A stretch of DNA of 64,000 nucleotides. It comes from Peribacillus muralis (GTDB lineage Bacteria; Bacillota; Bacilli; Bacillales; DSM-1321). A model generated the notes under the pieces. It was not told the DNA's origin, did no database searches, and was given only the letters and a program-made list of their open reading frames with translations. Shown piece by piece: positions 1 through 8,690 of the stretch (its first letter is position 1; every line of letters begins with the position of its first letter). Where the stretch lies: NCBI RefSeq assembly GCF_001645685.2, contig NZ_CP017080.1, positions 982,001 to 1,046,000 on the forward strand, read 5' to 3'. A program made the position numbers and the translations under genes.

Positions 1-32
1 ATCATTTGAAGAAGTAAACCGCTTATAATATG

Positions 33-58
33 GAAGCAACCCTGCTCAGGGTTGCTTC
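33..58 (+). terminator. Intrinsic terminator-like hairpin of an upstream gene
   Basis: An 11-bp perfect stem (GAAGCAACCCT with AGGGTTGCTTC) encloses a 4-base loop. The following run is only TTGCTGT, so it is a strong hairpin with a weak U-tract. It probably ends a gene lying before the window. Confidence 0.6.
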
Positions 59-61
59 TTG

Positions 62-110
62 CTGTAGGCAAACTCGATGAAAATTTGGGTTTGCCTGCAG
101 TTTTTTTTTT
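62..110 (+). terminator. Dispersed terminator hairpin, copy 1 of 3
   Basis: A 12-bp stem with one G-U pair (CTGTAGGCAAAC with GTTTGCCTGCAG) is followed by ten T. Near-identical elements lie at 26431-26477 and 35162-35206. All share CTGTAG-(G/A)-(C/T)-AAAC at the left arm, a right arm ending CTGCAG or CTACAG, and a T-tract. The rest of 111-304 shows no gene. A CATATTA at 239-245 resembles a forespore sigma-G -10 box, but I see no convincing -35. Confidence 0.75.
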
Positions 111-304
111 GCCCTTTATGCAGTAAAGTGAAAAACTGCCCTTATTAGATATATCGAAGAAAGCTGCAGTCAATATTCGAGTACATAATGATTAACGCCA
201 AACTAAAAATTACCAAGGCTCAATTCGATGCGTGAGAACATATTAAGTAAAGACTATATAAGTTTCCTGCTTTAGTTTGAACATACATATAATGGGGGTT
301 GAAG

Positions 305-1159
305 ATGGATATAGTATTAGCGCTCTTGCCTGCGGTGTTCTGGGGAAGCATCGTATTATTTAATGTGAAGCTGGGGGGCGGACCTTACAGTCAGACACTG
401 GGAACAACGATCGGTGCCTTGATCTTTTCAATTGGCGTTTATATTTTTGCCGATATCAAGCTATCTCTTTTGGTATTTGGCGTCGGCATCGTGTCTGGAT
501 TGTTTTGGGCTGTTGGACAAGCCAATCAGCTAAAGAGCATCGACTTAATGGGCGTTTCCAAAACGATGCCGATATCAACGGGGCTGCAGCTCATTTCGAC
601 GACGTTATTCGGGGTCATCGTTTTCCATGAGTGGTCAACGATGAAGGCGGTCATTTTAGGCGTCTTGGCATTGGTTTTCATCATTATAGGAATTGTCCTG
701 ACCTCATTGGAAGATAAAGAATCAAAAGAGGGAAAATCGGGAAACTTGAAAAAAGGAATCATCATTCTTCTCATCTCTACTTTCGGTTATTTGGTTTATG
801 TGGTCGTTGCCCGGCTTTTTGATGTAGATGGCTGGTCAGCGTTATTCCCTCAAGCGATAGGAATGGTGATAGGCGGACTTTTATTGACATTTAAACATAA
901 ACCGTTTAACAAATATGCAATTCGAAATATCATTCCCGGATTGATATGGGCTGCAGGAAACATGTTTTTATTCATTTCCCAGCCTCGAGTGGGAGTAGCT
1001 ACAAGTTTTTCGTTGTCACAAATGGGGATTGTCATCTCGACACTCGGCGGAATCATCATATTACGAGAGAAAAAAACGAAACACCAACTAATTGGAATCG
1101 TCATCGGAATAATCTTGATCATCATAGCAGGGGTAATGCTAGGACTTGCAAAAAGTTAA
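305..1159 (+). CDS. glcU: Glucose uptake protein (GRP transporter family)
   Basis: Integral membrane sugar uptake protein, about ten hydrophobic segments over 284 residues. The opening (MDIVLALLPAVFWGSIVLFN, then VKLGGGPYSQTLGTT) is the signature of the Bacillus GlcU/RbsU group. The ATG at 305 is preferred over the TTG at 299 because GGGGG at 293-297 lies 7 bases before it. The gene ends 15 bases before glucose dehydrogenase, as in the known Bacillus glcU-gdh pair, so it probably brings glucose in for that enzyme. In B. subtilis the pair is made in the forespore under sigma-G and used in germination; that timing is inferred here. Confidence 0.9.
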   Translation: MDIVLALLPAVFWGSIVLFNVKLGGGPYSQTLGTTIGALIFSIGVYIFADIKLSLLVFGVGIVSGLFWAVGQANQLKSIDLMGVSKTMPISTGLQLISTTLFGVIVFHEWSTMKAVILGVLALVFIIIGIVLTSLEDKESKEGKSGNLKKGIIILLISTFGYLVYVVVARLFDVDGWSALFPQAIGMVIGGLLLTFKHKPFNKYAIRNIIPGLIWAAGNMFLFISQPRVGVATSFSLSQMGIVISTLGGIIILREKKTKHQLIGIVIGIILIIIAGVMLGLAKS

Positions 1160-1960
<801 letters not shown>

Positions 1961-2435
1961 AGAAGACGACAAAACCAATATAACACTTATGGTTTCGGAA
2001 TTATGTTCATTCCGGAGCCTTTTCATCCTTCACTGAAAGGTCTTTGACTTTCCACGAATTTCAATGGAGTTGAATCTAAAAAACCCCATTATAAACAGTC
2101 AAAGTACAGAAATACCATACTGAAAGGTACGAGTGTACGAGGATTGCTTGTTAATTGTGAAAAATGGATGGTTTAAGTACCAATCCTTAAAATGATAGAT
2201 TGAGAGTGGTCATGACTAACATCGGCAAAAACAAATTGGACGTGGCCATCATCGAATTCTTTCACTCCTTCCATAGTCGTATGGATTAACCTTGCATGCC
2301 ATCAACTTTTCTGAACTCTTTTGTACTTGTTAAATAAAGTTAATAATGAATTATGAATTTATTAATCTTTCATTAATAATTTTCTAATGATTACCAGTTA
2401 AACTAAATATTGAATTCACTTAGGGAGGCATTAAA
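1961..2435 (+). promoter_or_regulatory. Intergenic region with a candidate sigma-A promoter
   Basis: There is no supportable gene in these 475 bases. TTGTAC at 2321-2326 and TAATGA at 2344-2349 with a 17-base spacer could be the promoter of the secreted repeat protein. AGGGAGG at 2422-2428 is its ribosome site. The stretch 2330-2410 is very AT-rich. Confidence 0.35.
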
Positions 2436-3353
2436 ATGAAAAAAATAATTGTATCTATACCAGTAATGACTATGTTAATATCGGGTTTTTCTTACAGCAC
2501 CGCAGATGCAAGAAGTGCAGTTGGTTATCTGCCAAATGATCCAGAATCCAATCTCACTTCGGAAGTAAAACCAGAAGAGGAACCAAGAAAGGAAGAAGCA
2601 GCTGAAAACAATAATGGAAGTGCAGTAGGGCAACTGCCAAGTAATCCAGAATCCAATCTCACTCCGGAAGTAAAACCGGAAGAGGAACCAAAAAAGGAAG
2701 AAGCAGCTGAAAACAATAATGGGAGTGCAGTAGGGCATCTGCCAAGTAATCCAGAATCCAATCTCACTTCGGAAGTAAAACCGGAAGAGGAACCAGTATC
2801 CGGTCCTTCAATCCATAGTAAAATGACTATTCTAGAAGCATATGCAGGTGAAAATACAATAAAAGTTGAACGTCCAGCTATAGATGTTACTCTCAAATTT
2901 TACCGTAATAACAAATATGAGGGTTCAGGTAATATCTATTCTTTATTTTATGAAACGCTCGGTAATAGAGCCAGTTTCCATTATCCAGGTGAAGCATTAA
3001 AACTAGGTGACAATTTACGAGTGGATACAGTAGATCCGTCCGGCCTAGTAACTAAAGGAAAAAGATTTAAGGTAAGTGATATGAGAACACCTGAAGATAA
3101 AGTAACTGTTAATAACCTTAAAGCTGGAAAAACCGTCACTATTGAAGGTGAAACAATGGAGCTGGCCACTTATTATGAAATATATGTGAATGGTAAGCCG
3201 GTTAAATTCACTGTGAAAAATAAGGTGAACCCTGATGTATATTCAGTACAAGTTTCAGATTTAAATAAAGGAGATATTGTAACAGTTTTTGCTAGTGATA
3301 TGAATGCAACTGGAAGGTACATTCATGGCTCTGTTACAACAACAGTGGAATAA
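2436..3353 (+). CDS. Secreted protein with three acidic N-terminal repeats
   Basis: I do not recognise a named family. The 305-residue product starts with a signal peptide (MKKIIVSIPVMTMLISGFSY, cleavage likely after the ADA near residue 25). A 35-residue unit follows: residues 27-61 and 62-96 are full copies, 97-120 a partial third. Each begins SAVG-x-LP and carries PESNLT, EVKPEEEP and KEEAAENNNG. The units are Pro/Glu-rich and probably extended, like a wall-spanning stalk. Residues 121-305 look like beta-rich Ig-like modules, for example around KVTVNNLKAGKTVTIEGE. No sortase motif is visible. It stands alone with its own promoter and terminator. Role unknown; an exported surface protein is inferred. 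Confidence 0.75.
   Translation: MKKIIVSIPVMTMLISGFSYSTADARSAVGYLPNDPESNLTSEVKPEEEPRKEEAAENNNGSAVGQLPSNPESNLTPEVKPEEEPKKEEAAENNNGSAVGHLPSNPESNLTSEVKPEEEPVSGPSIHSKMTILEAYAGENTIKVERPAIDVTLKFYRNNKYEGSGNIYSLFYETLGNRASFHYPGEALKLGDNLRVDTVDPSGLVTKGKRFKVSDMRTPEDKVTVNNLKAGKTVTIEGETMELATYYEIYVNGKPVKFTVKNKVNPDVYSVQVSDLNKGDIVTVFASDMNATGRYIHGSVTTTVE
2514..2795 (+). repeat. Tandem 105-bp in-frame coding repeat (2.7 copies)
   Basis: Units lie at 2514-2618, 2619-2723 and 2724-2795 (partial). They are nearly identical at DNA level, so copy number could change by recombination or slippage without breaking the frame. Confidence 0.85.
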
Positions 3354-3440
3354 GCTACCAAAATAACTTGAAACATAGATTTTTTTTAACGGAAAAAAAC
3401 ACAGAAATGTGAGTGTAAGACTGTAGAAAAACTTGAACTG

Positions 3441-3468
3441 CCCCGTAAAATTTACGGGGTGTTTTTTT
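3441..3468 (+). terminator. Intrinsic terminator of the secreted repeat protein gene
   Basis: A 9-bp arm pair (CCCCGTAAA with TTTACGGGG) is followed by G and seven T. Confidence 0.85.
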
Positions 3469-3565
3469 GATAAAAATATATATCCTGCCATACCTAAAGT
3501 TCGATTCTAGAGGAGTGCAAATGGCTACCCACTCTATGTACCGATATATGCTTTCAGGCAAAGGT

Positions 3566-3599
3566 AAACTACCGGTCCCTATATAGGGACCGGTAGTTT
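3566..3599. terminator. 34-bp perfect palindrome between convergent genes
   Basis: The arms are AAACTACCGGTCCCTA and its complement, with TA at the centre. It is GC-rich and lies between the plus-strand secreted protein gene and the minus-strand FMN reductase. T-tracts on both sides are modest, so it is most likely a bidirectional terminator. Confidence 0.6.
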
Positions 3600-3636
3600 G
3601 GGTATCTTTTTACATATAGACCTTATTGAAAATTCC

Positions 3637-4182
3637 TCAACGAGTATGATGATTATACCAGTCTATGAAGTTATCTACGACGGTATCGATGAACTGCACA
3701 GTAGATTCGTGTGTAAGGCTTCCGTCATTGTCGATCTTATCATGAACGGCTCCTACATAGACTTCATTCCCCGGAAGAAGCGGTGAGGATATGCCTAATG
3801 CGAATAAGATATCCCGTAGATGCAGTTGGGCTTTAACCGTTCCGAGCTGCCCCATGGACGCACCCATGATCCATGATGGTTTGCCAATCAAGACTTTGTC
3901 CACACGTGATAACCAATCAATGGCATTACCCAAAACGCCAGGAATGGTCCCATTGTATTCAGGCGTCACCCAAAGAACTGCGTCTGCATCGGCCACTTTG
4001 CCTTTGAATTCTTTCACGACGGCAGGAGGATCGTTTTCAATATCTTGATCATAGAAAGGTAACTCACGAATATTTAAGATTTCCAGTTCGAAACGGTCTT
4101 GATACCTAGTTTGAATATATTTGGCAAGCTTTAGGTTATAAGACTCTTTACGAATGCTTCCCACTATTGCGACGACTTTCAT
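3637..4182 (-). CDS. NADPH-dependent FMN reductase family protein
   Basis: Flavodoxin-like reductase of 181 residues. GSIRKESYN near the N-terminus is the FMN phosphate-binding loop, and TPEYNGTIPGVLGNAIDWLS is the conserved flavin segment of NADPH-dependent FMN reductases and azoreductase-like proteins. I start at the ATG at 4182 (MKVVAIVGSIRK) because GGAGG lies 8 bases before it; the ATG at 4188 would leave only 2 bases. A longer in-frame extension upstream has no ribosome site. It is a single-gene unit, probably cytosolic, reducing quinones, azo compounds or free flavin. The substrate cannot be read from sequence. A paralogue of the AzoR1 type is at 35552. Confidence 0.85.
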   Translation of the reverse strand: MKVVAIVGSIRKESYNLKLAKYIQTRYQDRFELEILNIRELPFYDQDIENDPPAVVKEFKGKVADADAVLWVTPEYNGTIPGVLGNAIDWLSRVDKVLIGKPSWIMGASMGQLGTVKAQLHLRDILFALGISSPLLPGNEVYVGAVHDKIDNDGSLTHESTVQFIDTVVDNFIDWYNHHTR

Positions 4183-4496
4183 CTTCATTACCTCCGGATG
4201 TTTATTTGTAATGGATAACCATGTTAATATGTTCCACTTACTCATTATAATTGGATTTACAATGAAAAGGAAAAAGGATGCTTGGAAAATAGTCAATTGT
4301 TGAAAAAGCCTTGGAACATCGTCAGTTCCTTAATCGCTACGATTTGAGTTCTATGTCCTTCTTGTGTTACAGCTGTGAATGATGGTTAATTCTCGAAAGC
4401 AATAAGCGGATATGTTACAATTTTTCCATATATTTCATTGGGTTGCTTATATTAAATATATATATGCAATTCCCAATAAGTAAGGTGGGAGAAAAT

Positions 4497-5045
4497 TTGA
4501 AGAATGATAGGAAAAGGGAAGTGTACTCATGGTCAAAATCGATCTTATTCGCAGTAATGATTGTGTTTATTTGCCAACAGTTTTTATTTACGCCAATCAC
4601 TGTCAAAGGCAAATCCATGGAGCCTACCTATGAAAACGATGACCGTATCGTGGTAACAAAAGTCGGAAAGCCGGAACGTTTCGATATGATCGTATTTTAT
4701 GCACCAGATGCCGATGAGAAGTACATAAAAAGGGTGATCGGTTTACCAGGTGACCGTATTGAAATGAATGACGATGTACTTTATATCAATGGGAAAAACT
4801 ATTCGGAACCATATTTGAAAACAAAAAAAGCAGGAATTCCCCCTGGTGAAAAGCTGACGGAGAATTTCACTTTGAAAGGCTTACACGGGATAGATAAGGT
4901 ACCTGCTGGGCATTTGTTCGTCATGGGAGATAATCGAAGGAACAGTTGGGACGGAAGAAGGTTTGGTTTTATTCCGGAGCAATCGCTTGTCGGTAAAGTT
5001 GAATTTCGTATCTATCCATTAAATGAAATGGGTGTGCCTAAGTAA
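4497..5045 (+). CDS. lepB: Type I signal peptidase
   Basis: Membrane-anchored serine protease that cleaves signal peptides of exported proteins. The 182-residue product has one N-terminal membrane segment (about 13-32), then GKSMEPTY with nucleophile Ser40, and YIKRVIGLPGD with general-base Lys78. GDNRRNSWDGRRFG near the C-terminus is the conserved box E. Size and single anchor fit the Bacillus SipS/SipT class. The start is taken as the TTG at 4497, preceded by GGGAG with a 5-base spacer. In-frame starts at 4443 and 4464 lack a ribosome site. Stand-alone gene. Confidence 0.9.
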   Translation: MKNDRKREVYSWSKSILFAVMIVFICQQFLFTPITVKGKSMEPTYENDDRIVVTKVGKPERFDMIVFYAPDADEKYIKRVIGLPGDRIEMNDDVLYINGKNYSEPYLKTKKAGIPPGEKLTENFTLKGLHGIDKVPAGHLFVMGDNRRNSWDGRRFGFIPEQSLVGKVEFRIYPLNEMGVPK

Positions 5046-5082
5046 CCACAGGCTAGGGTGAATCTATAATGATGGTGAAAAT

Positions 5083-5116
5083 GGGGACCTTCAATAAGAA
5101 AGTCCCTTATTTTTAT
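5083..5116 (+). terminator. Probable terminator of signal peptidase gene
   Basis: GGGAC-CTT pairs with AAAGTCCC with one mismatch, followed by TTATTTTTAT. Confidence 0.5.
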
Positions 5117-5143
5117 AGATGCAAGTCGTATTGTTCTCACTGA

Positions 5144-6541
5144 CTATAATGGCACTTGACCTTTATATTTTTTCATTTTCCTAACGACCGAAGGCTGACT
5201 GATGCCTAAGGATTTTGCCATTTCATATGTGGATTTACATTGTTTGCTCGCTTTCATCAACATCCACTTTTCCACTTGTTCAAGAGCTGTCTTAAGGTCA
5301 CTGTCGTCCACCTTCATATGATCGATCTTGAAGGGAGCATCGTTACTCTCCGGAAATTCTTGTCCATGCAAATGGGCGGGGAGGAAGCTTGGGATAATGA
5401 TGGAGTCTTCCGATGTCAAAATGAGCCGTTCGATAAGGTTTTCCAATTCTCGCACATTCCCGGACCATTTATGCCCGATCAGAATTTCATATGTGGAAGG
5501 ATGTAATTTCTTATTTGTGTTGTATTTCTTATTGATGATTTCGAGATTATGATTGATTAAGATGGCAATATCTTCTTTTCTTTCTCGTAAAGGCGGTATT
5601 TGGATGGGAATCACATGTAAGCGGTAATATAAATCGAGTCTGAATTTGCCCTTTTCGACCATTTCCTCAAGGTTTTGATTGGTTGCCGTTACAAGTCGAA
5701 AATCAATCTTATGCTCTTTTTTTCCGCCCACCCTTTTAAACCGCTTCTCTTGCAGGACATTCAATAATTTCACTTGCATATCCAAGGGGAGCTCGCCAAT
5801 TTCATCCAAAAAAAGCGTTCCGTTATCAGCTTGTTCAACCAAGCCTTGCTTTCCGTGCTTTTGTGCCCCTGTAAAGGACCCTGCTTCATACCCAAACATT
5901 TCGGATTCGAAGAGGCTTTCAGGAATGGTACTGCAATTGACTTCGATGAATGGATCTTTGCTGCGGTAGCTTTGGGTATGGAGCCTTCGGGCAAATACGC
6001 TCTTTCCAACTCCCGATTCTCCAAGTAGCATGACTGTGGCATCCGTTTTGGAAACACGGTGGATCGTTTTGGCAATTTGCCGCATCTCCTTGCTTCGGTA
6101 AATCAGCTCCTCTTGTTCTCTAAGCTCTTCGACCTCGTGTTGATATTCTTGGATCTTTTTCTCCAATTGGCCGTATTGATCTTGGAGCTTCCTGATTTCC
6201 GTTTGATCTTGGGTATAACTGACAACTCGAATCAGTTCACCATCATCATCAAAGACGGGGTAAGCCGTCGACATGACGATTTTTCCCGTTTTTGTATGCT
6301 GCATGATTTGGACAGGCGTTTTTTCTTTTAAAACCATCGCGGAAATCGAAGGTGAGAGGATTCCTTCCGTTTCAAGCTGGTAAACGGACTTCCCAAGGTA
6401 ATGGTCCGGTTCAATACCGTAAATCCACCAGTGGTTTGGATTTGTAAATAAAATGAACCCCTTTTCATCCGTCACGGTAATATTATTATTGGAAGTGCTG
6501 ATGATGCTGTCCAGAATTCTTTTTACATTGTTATCACTCAT
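5144..6541 (-). CDS. Sigma-54-dependent activator with PAS sensor and TyrR-type HTH
   Basis: Enhancer-binding protein that opens sigma-54 promoters using ATP. Domains over 465 residues: PAS (about 10-115), short coiled coil (115-145), AAA+ (150-380) and a C-terminal helix-turn-helix (about 425-460). Walker A GESGVGKS is at 174-181; the sigma-54 contact loop is GSFTGA (221-226) rather than GAFTGA; Walker B GTLFLDE is at 241-247. The HTH (STYEMAKSLGISQPSVVRKM) resembles TyrR/RocR-type sequences. The start at 6541 has GGAGG 6 bases upstream. It is divergent from the keto-acid decarboxylase, its likely target. The PAS domain suggests it senses a small ligand. Confidence 0.9.
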   Translation of the reverse strand: MSDNNVKRILDSIISTSNNNITVTDEKGFILFTNPNHWWIYGIEPDHYLGKSVYQLETEGILSPSISAMVLKEKTPVQIMQHTKTGKIVMSTAYPVFDDDGELIRVVSYTQDQTEIRKLQDQYGQLEKKIQEYQHEVEELREQEELIYRSKEMRQIAKTIHRVSKTDATVMLLGESGVGKSVFARRLHTQSYRSKDPFIEVNCSTIPESLFESEMFGYEAGSFTGAQKHGKQGLVEQADNGTLFLDEIGELPLDMQVKLLNVLQEKRFKRVGGKKEHKIDFRLVTATNQNLEEMVEKGKFRLDLYYRLHVIPIQIPPLRERKEDIAILINHNLEIINKKYNTNKKLHPSTYEILIGHKWSGNVRELENLIERLILTSEDSIIIPSFLPAHLHGQEFPESNDAPFKIDHMKVDDSDLKTALEQVEKWMLMKASKQCKSTYEMAKSLGISQPSVVRKMKKYKGQVPL

Positions 6542-6596
6542 CATGTTCCTCCTTGCTTTTCTTCCCATTAATTCAAATATAAATTAAAAAAGCGAG

Positions 6597-6629
6597 TTAA
6601 ATCAAGAATTTTCAGTTATTTTGATTTAA
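6597..6629. promoter_or_regulatory. Inverted repeat, candidate enhancer site
   Basis: TTAAATCAA at 6597-6605 and TTGATTTAA at 6621-6629 form a perfect 9-bp inverted repeat with a 15-base spacer. Its centre lies about 84 bases before the start site predicted from the -24/-12 element at 6670, a typical place for a sigma-54 activator to bind. Confidence 0.45.
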
Positions 6630-6669
6630 AAATGAATCATTTTCCCGCTTTGTTCACTGATTAGAAACG

Positions 6670-6686
6670 TTGGCATGGGTGTTTCC
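6670..6686 (+). promoter_or_regulatory. Candidate sigma-54 (-24/-12) promoter
   Basis: TTGGCATG-N4-TTTCC has the spacing of the TTGGCACG-N4-TTGCW consensus. The -24 GG is intact. At -12 the GC is TC, which weakens the call. It lies 118 bases before the decarboxylase start, downstream of the inverted repeat at 6597-6629. Confidence 0.4.
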
Positions 6687-6803
6687 ATGGAGTTGTAGAG
6701 TGGCCAGGGGCAGGTCTTCATTACCTGGGCACTTACACGGTTAACCTACTTAGGTTTGGGTATAGATATAGTAGACACAATAATTCGGAGGAGTGATGAA
6801 ATC

Positions 6804-8468
6804 ATGGAAAACAGAACACTGGGACAGTATTTATACGATTGTTTAAGAGAAGAAGGAATTACAGAGATATTTGGTGTGCCTGGAGATTATAATTTTTCAT
6901 TGCTGGATACCCTGGAAGATTATGAGGGGATTGAATTCATTAATGGAAGAAATGAGCTCAATGCTGGATACGCTGCGGACGCCTATGCCAGGGTGAAGGG
7001 CATTTCGGCGCTCATTACCACTTTTGGTGTTGGTGAAATGAGCGCAAGTAATGCAATTGCAGGAGCCTACAGTGAAAACGTGCCGCTCATTCATATCGTT
7101 GGGTCGCCAAAGTCCGTTATGCAAAAAGAGAAGGCAATTGCCCATCATACGTTAATGGATGGGGATTTTGATGTTTTTCGTAAAGTGTACGAGCATATCA
7201 CAGGCTATACAGTCATTCTTACACCCGAGAACGCCGCTAGGGAGATACCGGCTGCCATCATGCTCGCGAAGTCAAAGAAAAAGCCTGTTTATATGGTAGT
7301 GGCAATCGACCTTGTAACAAAGCCGTTGATTTTCCACAGTGAGCCATTGGAAAACGAGGCCAAAACGAATCAGGAAACGCTGCAGGCAGCGGTCGAGCAT
7401 ATAAGGAAGATGCTAGAGCCCGTAAAGAAAGCAGCACTGCTTGTCGATATGAAGACACTTCGTTATAACCTTGGGGGATCCGTGCAGCAGCTTGCTGAAC
7501 GGTTGAATGTTCCAGTCGCTTCGCTAATGCAGGGGAAAAGCGGTTTCGATGAGAGCCACCCTCAGTATATTGGTGTGTATGGCGGAGCCTTTGGAAGGCA
7601 GGAAGTGACGAAGATCGTTGAAGAAGCGGATTGCCTCATTGCCGTTGGGCCGGTTTGGTCCGACACGAATACATCAAAAGAGACAGCAAAGCTCGATCCG
7701 CTGAAAATGGTCGAGATTCAACCGGACTCTTTGAAAGTGGGAGCAGCCAGTTATATGGACGTCAAGGCGGAGGATGTCCTGCATGCACTCAAAGATATCG
7801 GCTTCAAAATGGAGGAATCCGTTGCAGCCATGGCGTTTCCCTATGACACAATGGCCGATGATCCATCGGCTCCAATTGAGGCAGCTTCTTATTATCCGCG
7901 AATTCAGCAAATGTTAAAGGAAGATGACATTGTTGTAACGGAAACAGGGACATTCTCTTACGGGATGTCACAGGTAAGGTTACCAAAAGGTGTGACTTAT
8001 ATAGCGCAAGGCGGCTGGCAAAGCATTGGGTATGCCACACCTGCTGCTTTCGGCGCTTGTATTGCGGATAAAAACCGCCGTGTACTTTTGTTTACCGGTG
8101 ACGGCTCTTTACAGCTAACTGCACAGGAAATAAGCTCGATGCTGGAAAATGGCTGTAAACCTATCATTTTCATTCTCAACAATGACGGTTATACGATCGA
8201 AAAATTCTTGAACGTCAAGGTCGATATTGATAAACAGACATACAACGAGATACCGGCGTGGAATTATACAAAATTGCCTGAAGCATTTGGGAAGGATGCC
8301 TTCACTGCCAGGGTCGAGACAAACAGGGAACTTGATGAGGCCATCACAAATGCTCAGGATTTGAACGGTGAAAAACTGTGCGTGATCGAACTGATCGTGA
8401 AGGACCCTATGGATGGACCGGAGTATATGCAAAAAATGAGGCAGTACCTTGAAAAGCAAGAAAACTAA
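6804..8468 (+). CDS. Thiamine-diphosphate 2-keto-acid decarboxylase (pyruvate/indolepyruvate type)
   Basis: Non-oxidative decarboxylation of a 2-keto acid to an aldehyde. The 554-residue length fits the PDC/IPDC/KdcA family. Glu51 (GRNELNAGYAADAYAR) is the cofactor-activating glutamate, and His114-His115 (AHHTLMDGD) is the His pair diagnostic of keto-acid decarboxylases, unlike acetolactate synthase. The ThDP/Mg motif begins GDGSLQLTAQE and ends LNNDGYTIEKF. The start at 6804 follows GGAGGAG at 6787-6793. It probably acts on indolepyruvate, phenylpyruvate or branched-chain keto acids, since the neighbouring activator has a TyrR-like HTH. Pyruvate cannot be excluded. Confidence 0.85.
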   Translation: MENRTLGQYLYDCLREEGITEIFGVPGDYNFSLLDTLEDYEGIEFINGRNELNAGYAADAYARVKGISALITTFGVGEMSASNAIAGAYSENVPLIHIVGSPKSVMQKEKAIAHHTLMDGDFDVFRKVYEHITGYTVILTPENAAREIPAAIMLAKSKKKPVYMVVAIDLVTKPLIFHSEPLENEAKTNQETLQAAVEHIRKMLEPVKKAALLVDMKTLRYNLGGSVQQLAERLNVPVASLMQGKSGFDESHPQYIGVYGGAFGRQEVTKIVEEADCLIAVGPVWSDTNTSKETAKLDPLKMVEIQPDSLKVGAASYMDVKAEDVLHALKDIGFKMEESVAAMAFPYDTMADDPSAPIEAASYYPRIQQMLKEDDIVVTETGTFSYGMSQVRLPKGVTYIAQGGWQSIGYATPAAFGACIADKNRRVLLFTGDGSLQLTAQEISSMLENGCKPIIFILNNDGYTIEKFLNVKVDIDKQTYNEIPAWNYTKLPEAFGKDAFTARVETNRELDEAITNAQDLNGEKLCVIELIVKDPMDGPEYMQKMRQYLEKQEN

Positions 8469-8519
8469 AGGGATAATATCCTCACCCTAGACCATGATTT
8501 TTCCTGTATAACGAACCCC

Positions 8520-8640
8520 TTACCGCATCCAAGAAACTGCGAGGTCCCGCTGGATTTTTGCGGCGAGGTGGCTTGGCACTCATTCGCGGAAAGGGTGGAT
8601 GTTTATGGAAATAGCAGGAGAAGAAAGGCCTTCAGAATGA
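8520..8640. repeat. Degenerate Bacillaceae-type intergenic repeat (tentative)
   Basis: The GC-rich stretch with GCGAGGTCCCGCTGG, GGCGAGGTGGCTTGG and CGCGGAAAG looks like a worn copy of an intergenic repeat common in Bacillus relatives (GAGGCTCAAGC...CCGCGGAAAGCGAG type). This is from memory. A similar piece in reverse orientation lies at 56025-56130. Confidence 0.3.
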
Positions 8641-8690
8641 ACTGCATCCCGATTGTTAGATATATCTAACAATCGGAGGTGCAGTTTTTT
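8641..8690 (+). terminator. Strong terminator of the decarboxylase gene
   Basis: A long inverted repeat (ACTGCATCCCGATTGTTAGA with its near-complement, about 21 bp with one or two mismatches, centred at 8663) is followed by six T. Confidence 0.8.
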
